This document shows positions 51,911 to 61,946 of a stretch of 64,000 nt of DNA, piece after piece; positions within the stretch are counted from its first letter, which is position 1, and each line of letters begins with the position of its first letter. The stretch is from Streptomyces asiaticus (GTDB lineage Bacteria > Actinomycetota > Actinomycetes > Streptomycetales > Streptomycetaceae). Position numbers and translations under genes: made by a program. The stretch covers positions 248,001 through 312,000 of the forward strand of contig NZ_JAGSHX010000006.1 in assembly GCF_018138715.1 (NCBI RefSeq). Reading direction: 5' to 3'. Under the pieces are notes generated by a model, which was not told the origin of the DNA, did not search any database, and was given only the letters and a program-made list of their open reading frames with translations.

Positions 51911-53656
51911 ATGGCTCGCTCCAACGAGGAGGTCGAAGCCCTCCTGCGCGAATACGCCGATCTGCTCCTGATCACGGGCGGGGACGCGTACCGGGCGCGT
52001 GCGTACGAGAAGGCCGCCCGGGCGATCGGCGGCCACGCGGCCGACATCTCGCAGTTCGACGCGAAGGCGCTGCGGGACATCCCCAATGTGGGCCGGTCGA
52101 TCGCCGACAAGGTGGTCGAGTATCTGCACACCGGGACCATGCCCGCCGTCGAGGAGGCGCGCGCCGCGATCCCGGCCGGGGTGCGCGAGCTGACCGCCAT
52201 CCCGGCGCTCGGGCCGAAGAAGGCCATGATCCTCTACGAGGAGCTGGAGATCTCCTCGATCGACCAGCTGGCCCAGGCCATCGAGGACCACCAGCTGCGC
52301 GATCTCAAGGGCTTCGGGCCGAAGTCCGAGGAGAACATCGCGCACGGCATCGGGCTGATGCGCGCCGCGGGCAACCGCATCCCGCTCGACGAGGCCATGG
52401 ACGTGGCCGATGACATCGTCTCCGCCCTGTCCAAGGTGCCCGGCTGCCGCCGGTGTGCGTACGCCGGGTCGCTGCGCCGGATGCGGGAGACCGTGGGCGA
52501 TGTGGACATCCTGGTGGCGGCGGAGGAATCCGGCCCGTTCATGGAGGCGTTCACCCGGCTGCCGCTCACCTCCGAGGTGATCGCCCACGGCCAGAAGAAG
52601 ACCTCGATCCGCACCACCAAGGGGCTCCAGGTGGATCTGCGGGTCCTGCCGCTGGACTCCTGGGGCGCGGGACTGCTCTACTTCACCGGCTCCAAGGCGC
52701 ACAACATCCGCATCCGCGCGATCGCGGTGCGCCATGGCCTCAAGCTCTCCGAGTACGGCCTCTTCGAGACCAAGAGCGGCAAGACCATCGCCTCGCGGAG
52801 CGAGGAGGACGTCTACGCCCGGCTCGGCATGGACTGGATCCCGCCGACGCTGCGCGAGGACCGGGGCGAGGTCAAGGCGGCCCTCGAAGGCCAACTCCCC
52901 CGGCTGGTCGAGGAGTCCGACCTCCGGGGCGATCTGCACACCCACACCAACCTCACCGACGGGCTGGAATCGCTGGAGGACATGATCGCCAAGGCGGAGC
53001 GGCGCGGCTACGCGTACTACGCCATCACCGATCACGCACCCAAGCTGTACATGCAGCAGATGACCGAGGAGAAGATGCTGGCCCAGCGGGAGCGGGTGCG
53101 CGCGCTCGACCGGGGGCGCCGCCGCGGGGACACCCGGCTGCTGCACGGCGTGGAGCTGAACATCGACGTCGACGGGGACGTGGACTGGCCGCCCGACTTC
53201 CTCGAGGACTTCGATCTGTGCGTGGCCTCGGTGCACACCCAGTTCGGCCTGGACCGCAAGGCGATGACCCGGCGGCTGGTGAGGGCCTGCGAGAATCCGT
53301 ACGTGCATGTCATCGGCCATCCGACCACCCGGCTGATCGGCAAGCGGCCCGGGATCGACGCCGACTTGGACGAGGTGTTCGCCGCCTGCGCCCGCACCGG
53401 CACCGCGCTGGAGATCAACGCACATCCGGACCGGCTCGATCTGTCGGACGAGAACATCCTGCGGGCCAAGTCGCACGGGGTGGTGTTCGCCCTGGACAGC
53501 GACGCCCACTCGACCCGGGACCTGGACAACATGCGGTACGGGGTGGGCATGGCCCAGCGGGGCTGGCTGACCCCGGACGATGTCATCAACACCTGGTCGC
53601 TCACCCGGCTGAGGCGTTTCCTGCGCAAGGACACGGGGCACCAGCCCCCAACATGA
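51911..53656 (+). CDS. Family X DNA polymerase with PHP nuclease domain (PolX)
   Basis: 581 residues. An N-terminal 8-kDa-like domain with helix-hairpin-helix motifs (DIPNVGRSIADKV, ITALGPKKA-type) is followed by the nucleotidyltransferase palm GSLRRMRETVGDVDILV, with the Asp-x-Asp pair. A C-terminal PHP domain starts DLHTHTNLTDG and includes ITDHAP, GVELNIDVDG and DSDAHS. This is the bacterial PolX layout used in gap-filling repair. Its stop overlaps the uracil-DNA glycosylase start as ATGA. Confidence 0.93.
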   Translation: MARSNEEVEALLREYADLLLITGGDAYRARAYEKAARAIGGHAADISQFDAKALRDIPNVGRSIADKVVEYLHTGTMPAVEEARAAIPAGVRELTAIPALGPKKAMILYEELEISSIDQLAQAIEDHQLRDLKGFGPKSEENIAHGIGLMRAAGNRIPLDEAMDVADDIVSALSKVPGCRRCAYAGSLRRMRETVGDVDILVAAEESGPFMEAFTRLPLTSEVIAHGQKKTSIRTTKGLQVDLRVLPLDSWGAGLLYFTGSKAHNIRIRAIAVRHGLKLSEYGLFETKSGKTIASRSEEDVYARLGMDWIPPTLREDRGEVKAALEGQLPRLVEESDLRGDLHTHTNLTDGLESLEDMIAKAERRGYAYYAITDHAPKLYMQQMTEEKMLAQRERVRALDRGRRRGDTRLLHGVELNIDVDGDVDWPPDFLEDFDLCVASVHTQFGLDRKAMTRRLVRACENPYVHVIGHPTTRLIGKRPGIDADLDEVFAACARTGTALEINAHPDRLDLSDENILRAKSHGVVFALDSDAHSTRDLDNMRYGVGMAQRGWLTPDDVINTWSLTRLRRFLRKDTGHQPPT

Positions 53657-54423
53657 CCACCTCAGAACCCGACCGCTCCTACCCCGCCCGTCAGGCCCCC
53701 GGCGCCGAAACCCTCGCCGAGCTGGACGCACGGGTCATCGACTGCCGCGCCTGCCCCCGGCTGGTCCAGTGGCGGGAGGAGGCCGCCCGCACCAAGCGCC
53801 GGGCCTACGCCGACTGGGAGTACTGGGGGCGGCCGGTGCCCGGGTTCGGGCCACCGGACGCCGGGGTGGCGATCGTGGGACTCGCACCGGCCGCCCACGG
53901 TGGAAACCGCACGGGCCGGATGTTCACCGGCGACCGCGCCGGCGACTTCCTGTACGCCGCGCTGTACGACCTGGGGCTGGCCAGCCGGGCGACCGCCACC
54001 CACCGCGGTGACGGTCTGGAGCTGTACGGGGTCAGGATCACCTCGCCGGTGCACTGTGCCCCGCCCGCCAACCGCCCCACCCCCGAGGAGCGGGACACCT
54101 GCCGCTCGTGGCTGGCCCGGGAGCTGCGGCTGCTGCGGCCGACGCTGCGGACCGCGGTGGTGCTCGGCGCCTTCGGCTGGCAGGCCGTGCTGCCCGCCTT
54201 GGAGGCGGCCGGATGGGCCGTGCCCCGGCCCCGGCCGGTGTTCGGACACGGCGCGCGGGCCACGCTGCGGGCGGCCGACGACGGGTCGCCGCTCACGCTC
54301 TTCGGCTGCTACCACGTGAGCCAGCAGAACACCTTCACCGGGCGGCTCACCCCGGCCATGCTGCGCGAGGTGCTCGGCGCGGCGGCGGAGGCGGCGGGAC
54401 TTCCGGTCTCCGGCTCCGGCTAG
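53653..54423 (+). CDS. Uracil-DNA glycosylase family 5 (UdgB type, Fe-S)
   Basis: 256 residues. Motif A is GLAPAAHGGNRTGRMFTGD, and the C-terminal motif is CYHVSQQNTFTG with the family histidine. Cysteines in IDCRACPRL, VHCAPPANR and EERDTC provide four ligands for an iron-sulfur cluster. Family 5 enzymes remove uracil and hypoxanthine from double-stranded DNA. Translational coupling to PolX makes a two-gene base-excision repair unit. Confidence 0.92.
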   Translation: MTTSEPDRSYPARQAPGAETLAELDARVIDCRACPRLVQWREEAARTKRRAYADWEYWGRPVPGFGPPDAGVAIVGLAPAAHGGNRTGRMFTGDRAGDFLYAALYDLGLASRATATHRGDGLELYGVRITSPVHCAPPANRPTPEERDTCRSWLARELRLLRPTLRTAVVLGAFGWQAVLPALEAAGWAVPRPRPVFGHGARATLRAADDGSPLTLFGCYHVSQQNTFTGRLTPAMLREVLGAAAEAAGLPVSGSG

Positions 54424-54449
54424 GGCCGGAGGGTGGTCATGGAGAAGGG

Positions 54450-54489
54450 GAGGCCCCGGGCACTGGGGCAGGAGGGCGCCCGGGGCCTC
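54450..54489. terminator. Bidirectional hairpin between udg and protease genes
   Basis: Twelve-base-pair perfect stem (GAGGCCCCGGGC with its complement) with a 16-base loop, between convergent genes. Confidence 0.8.
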
Positions 54490-54508
54490 GTTCATGGGGT
54501 GGGCCGGA

Positions 54509-56098
54509 TCAGTTGAGACCCTGGCCCGCTTCGCTGCCGGTGTCACCGGCCCCGGCAGCCGCGCCCGCGTCACCGGCACCCGCGTCACCGGCACCCGCGT
54601 CACCGGCTCCGGCGTCACCGGCTCCGGCGTTGCCCGCGCCCGCGGCGTCACCCGCACCACCGGCCGCATCACCGGCACCGCCCGCCGCATCACCGGCACC
54701 GCCCGCCGCGTCACCGGCGCCACCGGCCGCGTCACCAGCACCGCCCGCCGCGTCGCCAGCGCCACCGGCCGCGTCACCGCCACCGGCGCCGCCGCCGTCC
54801 GCGCCGATGACCGCGCCGGTGGCCTCCAGCGCGGCGGTCACCGGCTGGAAGAACGTCTCACCGCCCTGGGTGCAGTCGCCGCTGCCGCCGGACGTCAGCC
54901 CGACCGCCGCGTCCTCGGCGAACATCGCGCCACCGCTGTCGCCGGGCTCGGCGCACACATCGGTCTGGATGAGGCCGTTGACGATGTCGCCGTTGCCGTA
55001 GTTCACCGTGGCGTTGAGGCCGGTGACGGTGCCGTCGGTGACCCCGGTCGTGGAGCCCGAGCGCTGCACCTTCAGGCCCACGCTCGCCTCGACGGCGCGC
55101 CCGATCTCCTGGGTGTTGCCGTTCTGGAGGTCGACCGTGCTGGAGGGCTGGGTGGTGGCGTCGTCGTACATCACCAGCGCGAAGTCGTTCTCGGGGAACT
55201 TGGAGTCCTGCACCGTGCCCACCTGCTGGGCACCGGCCTCGTCCGAGGTCCAGGTCTGGGATTCGTTGCCGCAGTGGCCCGCGGTCAGGAAGCCCGGCGC
55301 GCCGTCGACGCTGACGTTGAAGCCCAGCGAACAGCGGACGCCACCGCCGAAGATGGCATCGCCGCCGTCGAGCCCACCGGCCGCGGCGTCACCGCCACCC
55401 CCGGCGTCACCCGCACCACCAGCGGCGTCACCGGCACCGCCCGCACCACCTGCGGCCCCCGCGTCGCCCGCACCACCTGCGGCCCCCGCGTCGCCCGCAC
55501 CGCCTGCGGCCCCCGCGTCACCCGCCGCGTCCCCGGCACCCGCGCCGCCGTTGTCGCCGGGCTGGGCCGCCTCCTCGCCATCGAACTTCTTGAACTCGCC
55601 CTTGCTGCGCTTGACGCTGACCATGCCCTCCATCTGGCCCGTGGCCTTGGTCAGCGTGTCCCACTTCGCGCCGGTCACCGTCCGGTCGGCGGTCACCTGG
55701 ACCTTGTTGGTGACCGGGTCGATCGACCAGGCGGTGCCGGGCACCGACGCATCGCTGCTCAGCGTCTGGGTGGCGGCCTTCAGATCGGCCATGCTGTTCT
55801 GGACGACCTTCGCCACGGCGCCCTTGGCCCGGACGGACTCGGCGGAGTCCTCGTCCACCACGTTCATGACCAGCTGGCGGTTGCCGTTGTCGTAGTACCA
55901 GCCCGCACCGTTGTCACCGAGGTCCGAGGCGAGACTCCTCGCGAGCTTCACCGCGGCCGGGGACGAGAAGGTCTTGGCGCCCGACGACTCGTCCGGGGTC
56001 GCGTTCGCGTTGGGCAGCAGAATGGCGGCTGCCCCGAGCGCGGTGATGGCGGCTCCGGAAATGGCGAGGGTCCGCTTGTTCACACGTCGGTGGCTCAA
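54509..56098 (-). CDS. Secreted S1 serine protease (streptogrisin/alpha-lytic type) with Gly-Ala-Asp repeats
   Basis: 529 residues. Signal peptide (about 1-35, ending PNANA), an inhibitory pro-region to about 165, then a linker of about 65 residues of GAGDA/GGAGDAG repeats. The chymotrypsin-fold domain has His in FLTAGHCGN, Asp in PENDFALVMY and Ser in AEPGDSGGAMF, with three disulfide-type cysteine positions. A C-terminal tail of about 90 residues repeats GGAGDAA and then GAGDA. The start is TTG 56098, eight bases after GGAGG; GTG 56080, six codons later, lacks such a site. Confidence 0.88.
   Translation of the reverse strand: MSHRRVNKRTLAISGAAITALGAAAILLPNANATPDESSGAKTFSSPAAVKLARSLASDLGDNGAGWYYDNGNRQLVMNVVDEDSAESVRAKGAVAKVVQNSMADLKAATQTLSSDASVPGTAWSIDPVTNKVQVTADRTVTGAKWDTLTKATGQMEGMVSVKRSKGEFKKFDGEEAAQPGDNGGAGAGDAAGDAGAAGGAGDAGAAGGAGDAGAAGGAGGAGDAAGGAGDAGGGGDAAAGGLDGGDAIFGGGVRCSLGFNVSVDGAPGFLTAGHCGNESQTWTSDEAGAQQVGTVQDSKFPENDFALVMYDDATTQPSSTVDLQNGNTQEIGRAVEASVGLKVQRSGSTTGVTDGTVTGLNATVNYGNGDIVNGLIQTDVCAEPGDSGGAMFAEDAAVGLTSGGSGDCTQGGETFFQPVTAALEATGAVIGADGGGAGGGDAAGGAGDAAGGAGDAAGGAGDAAGGAGDAAGGAGDAAGGAGDAAGAGNAGAGDAGAGDAGAGDAGAGDAGAAAGAGDTGSEAGQGLN
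54540..54790. repeat. Coding tandem repeat in the protease C-terminal tail
   Basis: Short G/C-rich units of 15-21 bases encode GGAGDAA (about six copies) and GAGDA (about five copies) on the minus strand. A second, less regular array in the same gene lies at about 55380-55560. Confidence 0.85.
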
Positions 56099-56104
56099 CT
56101 CAGT

Positions 56105-56438
56105 GACCTCCAGTCGGGGATGCGCGGCAGGCGTGTGCGGAGCGCTTGCCGCGTTCCGCCACGCCCCCGCGCGGGGCCACCACGTCGTACGTGGACGCGT
56201 TCGCCCCGTTCTCACCCGTACTCAAGGTCTGATGAAAGGCTGCGCCGAACGATCCGGACCGGTAGGCTCCGCCGGTTCGGCCGATCGTCTTGACGCCCGT
56301 CTTGACGCCCGTCTTGACGCCTGCGGCGGGCTGTTCCCCTCCCCGCCCCTTCCCAGCACCTGACGATATGCGGCTCCGCCGCGTGGGGTGCTCCGCCCCA
56401 GACCCCAGGCTCCAGGGGCGGGGCCCCGGGGGCGCCCT
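56105..56438. other. Gene-free region between protease and mutarotase genes
   Basis: 334 bases. It contains a palindrome, CCACGT-CGT-ACGTGG (56180-56194), which may be an operator or promoter element of the protease gene, three tandem copies of CTTGACGCCCGT (56289 onward) and a compact copy of the dispersed palindromic repeat (56313-56430). Confidence 0.6.
56313..56430. repeat. Compact copy of a dispersed palindromic repeat
   Basis: It starts with a 42-base segment (CTTGACGCCTGCGGCGGGCT, then the C-rich TTCCCCTCCCCGCCCC) that matches, inverted and with one base missing, 59573-59615. A core containing GATATGCGG and TCCGCCGCGTGG plus the palindrome CTCCAGGGGCGGGGCC follows, homologous to 58940-59010 inverted. 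It lies directly after the mutarotase stop. Confidence 0.75.
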
Positions 56439-56789
56439 CTAGCCGCGCTCGGCGGCCTCGGCCTGGGCGCGCAGCTCCCACACCTCGCCCAGCGCCATCC
56501 GCTCCGCCTCGGCGGGGGAACCGCCGGTGTCCTCGAAGTGGTCGACGTACGCGCCGATGAACTCCTGCCAGCGCTGGTTGGCCGGGTCCTCGTCCAGCGC
56601 CGCCATCGCGGCGGCGAAGTCCTCGCAGTCCACGAGGTGGAAGAGATGGCGTCCGCTGCGCCAGATCCGCCAGTTGGTGATCCCGGCTCGGCGCAGCGCC
56701 GCCAGCAGGTCCTCCGGGACCGTGGCGTGCACCTGCTCATAACCGGACTCCTGGCCCTCCTTGAGAACCGAGTGCAACGCCACCCTCAT
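56439..56789 (-). CDS. rhaM: L-rhamnose mutarotase family protein
   Basis: 116 residues. It has the family start MRVALHSVLKEGQE, the central ITNWRIWRSGRHLFHLVDCED and WQEFIGAYVDHF, matching RhaM (ferredoxin-like fold), which interconverts rhamnose anomers. Catalytic-type His residues in HSVL and FHLV are present. ATG 56789 follows AGGAGGAG. No rhamnose genes are adjacent, so another aldose may be the substrate. Confidence 0.85.
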   Translation of the reverse strand: MRVALHSVLKEGQESGYEQVHATVPEDLLAALRRAGITNWRIWRSGRHLFHLVDCEDFAAAMAALDEDPANQRWQEFIGAYVDHFEDTGGSPAEAERMALGEVWELRAQAEAAERG

Positions 56790-56868
56790 CGGCGCTCCTC
56801 CTTCTTCCGCTGCTTCCCGATGCCGGGCGGCCACGGCGGCCGCCCGTCAACGGTCCATGATGCAGCGC

Positions 56869-58785
56869 TCACCCCTTCTGTTCGACGCGCACCCAGTCCA
56901 CCTCCGCCTGCACTCCCCCGGCCGCGATCCGGTCGACGCTGGACTGCGGCAGGCCCCAGTAGGGGGTGGTGACCTTGTTCCACCCGGCCGGGTACGCCCC
57001 GCCCAGGGCGAGGTTGAGGATCACGTACTGGTTGTGGCCGAAGACCCACTGGCCACGGGTGGACTCGAGCTTGTTGCGACTCGTCTCCTGGACCACCCGG
57101 TCGTCGACGAGGAAGCGCATCCCGGTGGGTGTCCACTCCACCGCGTAGGTGTGCCACTGGTCGGCGCGGCCGCCGCCCGGGTAGGTCTGGCGGGCGCCGA
57201 TGTTGCCGTCCGCCGAATAGCCGGGGCCGTGCAGGGCGGTGCTGGTCCAGTCGGCGTAGCCGATGTTCTCCATGATGTCGGTCTCACCGGAGGAGGGCCA
57301 GGACACCGAGGGATCGTCCACATCGCTGCCCAGCAGCCAGAACGCGGGCCAGTAGCCGTCGCCGACCGGCAGCTTCATCCGGGCGCTGACCCGCCCGTAG
57401 GTGAAGTCCAGCTTGGTGTGGGTGTCGATGCGTCCGGAGGTGAAGTCGTACGTGCCGCCGCCCGCCTGGGTGCACCCCTTGCAGTACTTCGCCCTGAGGA
57501 CGAGATTGCCGTTCTCGGTGCGGATGTTGTCGGAGGAGTCGACATACGCCTGCGACTCGCCGTTGACCGACCCCATCTCCTGGCCGGTCCGCACCACACG
57601 CCACTTCGAGCGGTCGAGGGAGGCGCCGGTGAAGTCGTCGAAGAACGTCGTCCGGTACGCCCCGGACTGTTCACCGGGGAGGGCCGGGTACGCGGCGGAG
57701 GCGCTTCCGCCGGTGCCCCAGACCTGGAACTCGTAGAGGGAGTAGCCGAATTGGGCGGTGGCCGGGGCCGGGTTGTAGAAGGAGCGGCGCTCCTTCCCCA
57801 GCATCCGTACATAGCGACCGGTGGCGGGCTGCGACAGCTTCACGGTGTCATGGCGGCCCACCGCGTCCGCGGGGGACTTCACATCCGCGCGGCGGGCGGC
57901 CACCTCGGCGGCGGAGGGCTGGTATACCGTGCGCCAGGTGCGGTTGTCGTCGGACACCTGTACCTGGTAGTCGACGGCGTAGGCCGCCTCCCAGTAGAGG
58001 TCGACGGTGTCGATCGTGGAGGTCGCGCCGAGGTCCACCGAGACCCAGCGGTTGGCGTTCCAGTCGCTGGACCAGCGGGTCTGGTCGTCCTTGAGGTTGG
58101 CGGGCCAGCCGCCGTCGGTGACGAAGGCGGGTGAGTTGCCCGCGTGCTGGTAGTAGTTGGAGTAGGCGGGGTGGTTCAGGGCGAGATTGGTCCGGGTCGT
58201 GGACGCCGGGGCGGGCTCTCCGCCGTACACCTTGAACGAGTACAGCGAGTAGCCGTAGGGCGTGCCGCGCTCGATGCCACGCATCCGTACGTAGCGTCCG
58301 ACGACGTCCTGCGGATGGGTGTGGGCGGTGAGGGATCCTCCGGTCCCGGCGTCCTCGGTGTAGAAGGGGGTCCAGTCGGTGCCGTTCTTGGACACCTCCA
58401 GGACGTACTTCTTGCCGTAGGCGGCCTCCCAGTCCAGGACGACCCGGTCGATCCGGATGGTGGCGCCGAGGTCGACGCGTATCCACGCGTCGTCGGTGAA
58501 CGGGCTGGCCCAGCGGGTCGATCCGTTGCCGTCGAAGGCCAGGCCCGGCGCGGTGCCGTCGTTCTCGCTGCCGGACGCGGTGACGGCGCCGTGGTTCGCG
58601 GCGTACGCGGCCGCGGCCCGGTCGGTGTCCCACGTCGCCTGGGCGGTCGCCTGAGCGGTCGCCTGGGCGGCGGCCGCGGTGGAGTGCGTGGTGGGTGTGG
58701 CGAGGGCCGGGCCCGTGGTCAGCACCGCCACCGTGGCCAGGGTGGCGAGGGCGCTCAGCAGGATGCGGGGGGTACGGGATGGCAT
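56869..58785 (-). CDS. Secreted GH16 beta-1,3-glucanase-like enzyme with two discoidin (CBM32-type) modules
   Basis: 638 residues. Signal peptide to about 34, then an Ala/Gln/Thr repeat (QATAQATAQAT). Two F5/8C modules follow, at about 55-195 (GLAFDGNGSTRWAS) and 205-370 (FVTDGGWPANLKDDQTRWSSDW), then the GH16 domain. GH16 catalysis shows in SGETDIMENIG, the ExDxxE signature of laminarinases, with FTSGRIDTHTKLDFTYGRVSARM and GYWPAFWLLGSD. ATG 58785 follows GAGGAGAG. Its neighbours (GH1, ABC importer) support beta-glucan use. Confidence 0.92.
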   Translation of the reverse strand: MPSRTPRILLSALATLATVAVLTTGPALATPTTHSTAAAAQATAQATAQATWDTDRAAAAYAANHGAVTASGSENDGTAPGLAFDGNGSTRWASPFTDDAWIRVDLGATIRIDRVVLDWEAAYGKKYVLEVSKNGTDWTPFYTEDAGTGGSLTAHTHPQDVVGRYVRMRGIERGTPYGYSLYSFKVYGGEPAPASTTRTNLALNHPAYSNYYQHAGNSPAFVTDGGWPANLKDDQTRWSSDWNANRWVSVDLGATSTIDTVDLYWEAAYAVDYQVQVSDDNRTWRTVYQPSAAEVAARRADVKSPADAVGRHDTVKLSQPATGRYVRMLGKERRSFYNPAPATAQFGYSLYEFQVWGTGGSASAAYPALPGEQSGAYRTTFFDDFTGASLDRSKWRVVRTGQEMGSVNGESQAYVDSSDNIRTENGNLVLRAKYCKGCTQAGGGTYDFTSGRIDTHTKLDFTYGRVSARMKLPVGDGYWPAFWLLGSDVDDPSVSWPSSGETDIMENIGYADWTSTALHGPGYSADGNIGARQTYPGGGRADQWHTYAVEWTPTGMRFLVDDRVVQETSRNKLESTRGQWVFGHNQYVILNLALGGAYPAGWNKVTTPYWGLPQSSVDRIAAGGVQAEVDWVRVEQKG

Positions 58786-58916
58786 GCGGCTCTCCTCGAT
58801 GAGGTTGTGGGGGGGCACGCTGTGGTGCCGATGGGTGTTCGTGCCGAAGTGCCGGTGTGCCGTGGTGCCGATGTGCTGTGCGTTGTGCGTTGTGGCTGTG
58901 TGCCGCGGGTGGACTT

Positions 58917-59615
58917 TTCCCCTCCCCGCCCCTTCCCGTTACCAGGGGCTCCGCCCCTGGACCCCGAGGTCTGGGGCGGAGCCCCGCCACGCGGCGGAAC
59001 CGCATATCGATGCCGCGAGAAGGGGCGGAGCCCCGGCCCGGAGTCTGGGGCAGAGCCCCGACCCTGGGTCTGGGGCAAAGCCCCGGTTTCGGGGTCTGAG
59101 GCAGAGCCCCGGCCCGAGGGCTGGGGCGGATGCCCCGGTTGCGGGGTCTGGGGTGGAGCCCCGGCCCTGGATCTGGGGCGATGCCCCGCCCCTGGGTCTG
59201 AGGCGGATCCCCAGTCCGGAGTCTGGGCGGAGCCCCGACCCGGAGTCTGAGGCGAAGCCCCGACCCGAGGTCTGGGGCAGAGCCCCAACCCGGAGACTGA
59301 GGCCAAGCCCCAACCCTGGGTCTGGGGCAAAGCCCCGCCCCGGAGTCTGATGCGAAGCCCCGGCCCGGGGCCTGGGGCGGATGCCCCAGTTGCGGGGTCT
59401 GGGGCGGAGCCCCGGTTGCGGGGTCTGAGGCGAAGCCCCGACCCAGAGTCTGGGGCAGAGCCCCGGCCCGGAGTCTGAGGCGGAGCCCCGACCCTGGGTC
59501 TGGGGCGGAGCCCCGGTTGCGGGGTCTGGGGCGGAGCCCCGGTTGCGGGGTCTGGGGCGGAGCCCCGGTTTCGGGAAGGGGCGGGGAGGGGAACAAGCCC
59601 GCCGCAGGCGTCAAG
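58917..59615. repeat. Expanded dispersed repeat: about 21 tandem 26-bp units between inverted ends
   Basis: Ends at 58917-58938 and 59572-59593 are perfect 22-base inverted repeats (C-rich, ending TTCCCG). Inside, after a core that includes CGCATATCGATG (58990-59010), about 21 units of about 26 bases run from 59030 to 59567. Each centres on a small palindrome such as GGGGCGGAGCCCC preceded by GTCTG. No gene is credible here; open frames through it on either strand are low-complexity translations. It lies between the GH1 stop and the GH16 start. Confidence 0.9.
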
Positions 59616-59631
59616 GCCCCTCGGACACCCC

Positions 59632-60996
<1,365 letters not shown>

Positions 60997-61010
60997 GTAC
61001 GTCCTTTCAG

Positions 61011-61070
61011 AGGTGGGAAGGTCAGGGGTGGGAAGGCCGGAGGTGGGAAGGTCAGAGGTGGGAAGGCCGG
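61011..61070. repeat. Four tandem 15-bp repeats between permease and GH1 genes
   Basis: Exact 15-base units (AGGTGGGAAGGTCAG and variants) fill the gap. Because 15 is a multiple of three, they keep the frame between two possible GH1 start codons. Confidence 0.85.
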
Positions 61071-61946
61071 TCACTTCACGGCTCCGGCCGTGAGTCCCGC
61101 CACGAGATAGCGCTGAAGCAGCAGGAAGCCCGCGACCACGGGGACACTGACGACGAGCGAGGCGGCCATGACCTGGTTCCAGTACACCTCGGTCTGGGAG
61201 GCGTAGCCCTGGAGGCCCACGGCGAGGGTGCGGGTGGTGTCGTTGGTCATCACGGACGCGAAGAGCACCTCGCCCCAGGCGGTCATGAACGCGTAGACGG
61301 CGACGGCGACGATGCCGGGGATCGCGGCCGGGACGACGACCCGGAACAGCGCACCCAGCGGTCCGCAGCCGTCCACCAGCGCCGCCTCGTCCAGATCGCG
61401 CGGCACCGAGTCGAAGTACCCGATGAGCATCCAGATCGAGAACGGCAGCGAGAAGGTGAGATAGGTGAGGATGAGGCCGCCCCGGGAGCCGAAGAGGGCG
61501 ATGCCGGTGGCGTTGCCGATGTTCACGTAGATGAGGAACAGCGGCAGCAGGAAGAGGATCCCGGGGAACATCTGGGTGGACAGGACGGTGACGGTGAACA
61601 CCCGCTTGCCCCGGAACCGGTACCGGCTGACCGCGTACGCGGCGAAGACGGCGATCACCACCGAGCAGACGGTGGCCGCGCCCGCCACGATGGCCGAGTT
61701 CATGAAGTACTGGGCGAGCGGGACCGTCGACCAGATGTCGATGTAGGGGCGGATGGTCAGCCCGCTCGGCAGCCAGCGGAACGTCCCCGAGACGTCCTCC
61801 AGTGGCTTCAGGGAGCTGGAGACCATGACGTACACCGGCAGCAGGACGAACCCGGTGAGCAGGGTGAGGAAGATCCGGCGGGCCCAGAGGAAGGACCGGG
61901 GGGCGGCCATCGGTGAGCGGGGCCGCGCCGGGGAGGTGCTAGACAT
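61071..61946 (-). CDS. Sugar ABC transporter permease (CebG/MalG type)
   Basis: 291 residues, six transmembrane helices. The EAA loop is [21 protein letters not shown], and the N-terminal region has [15 protein letters not shown]. Its ATG overlaps the stop of the other permease by eight bases, so the pair is co-translated. It forms the membrane channel with the neighbouring permease. No ATPase gene is in the window; related Streptomyces systems use the shared ATPase MsiK. Confidence 0.93.
   Translation of the reverse strand: MSSTSPARPRSPMAAPRSFLWARRIFLTLLTGFVLLPVYVMVSSSLKPLEDVSGTFRWLPSGLTIRPYIDIWSTVPLAQYFMNSAIVAGAATVCSVVIAVFAAYAVSRYRFRGKRVFTVTVLSTQMFPGILFLLPLFLIYVNIGNATGIALFGSRGGLILTYLTFSLPFSIWMLIGYFDSVPRDLDEAALVDGCGPLGALFRVVVPAAIPGIVAVAVYAFMTAWGEVLFASVMTNDTTRTLAVGLQGYASQTEVYWNQVMAASLVVSVPVVAGFLLLQRYLVAGLTAGAVK

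Noticed and set aside
54108..55001. Plus-strand frame encoding a Pro-Ala-Ser repeat protein
   Set aside because: It is the complement of the protease's Gly-Ala-Asp repeats; the minus-strand frame has the signal peptide and catalytic triad.
58917..59615. CRISPR array
   Set aside because: Units are contiguous 26-bp degenerate repeats with no unique spacers and no cas genes nearby.
56313..59615. Composite transposon carrying rhaM and GH16
   Set aside because: The inverted ends belong to small palindromic repeats, no transposase is present, and no target-site duplication can be shown.
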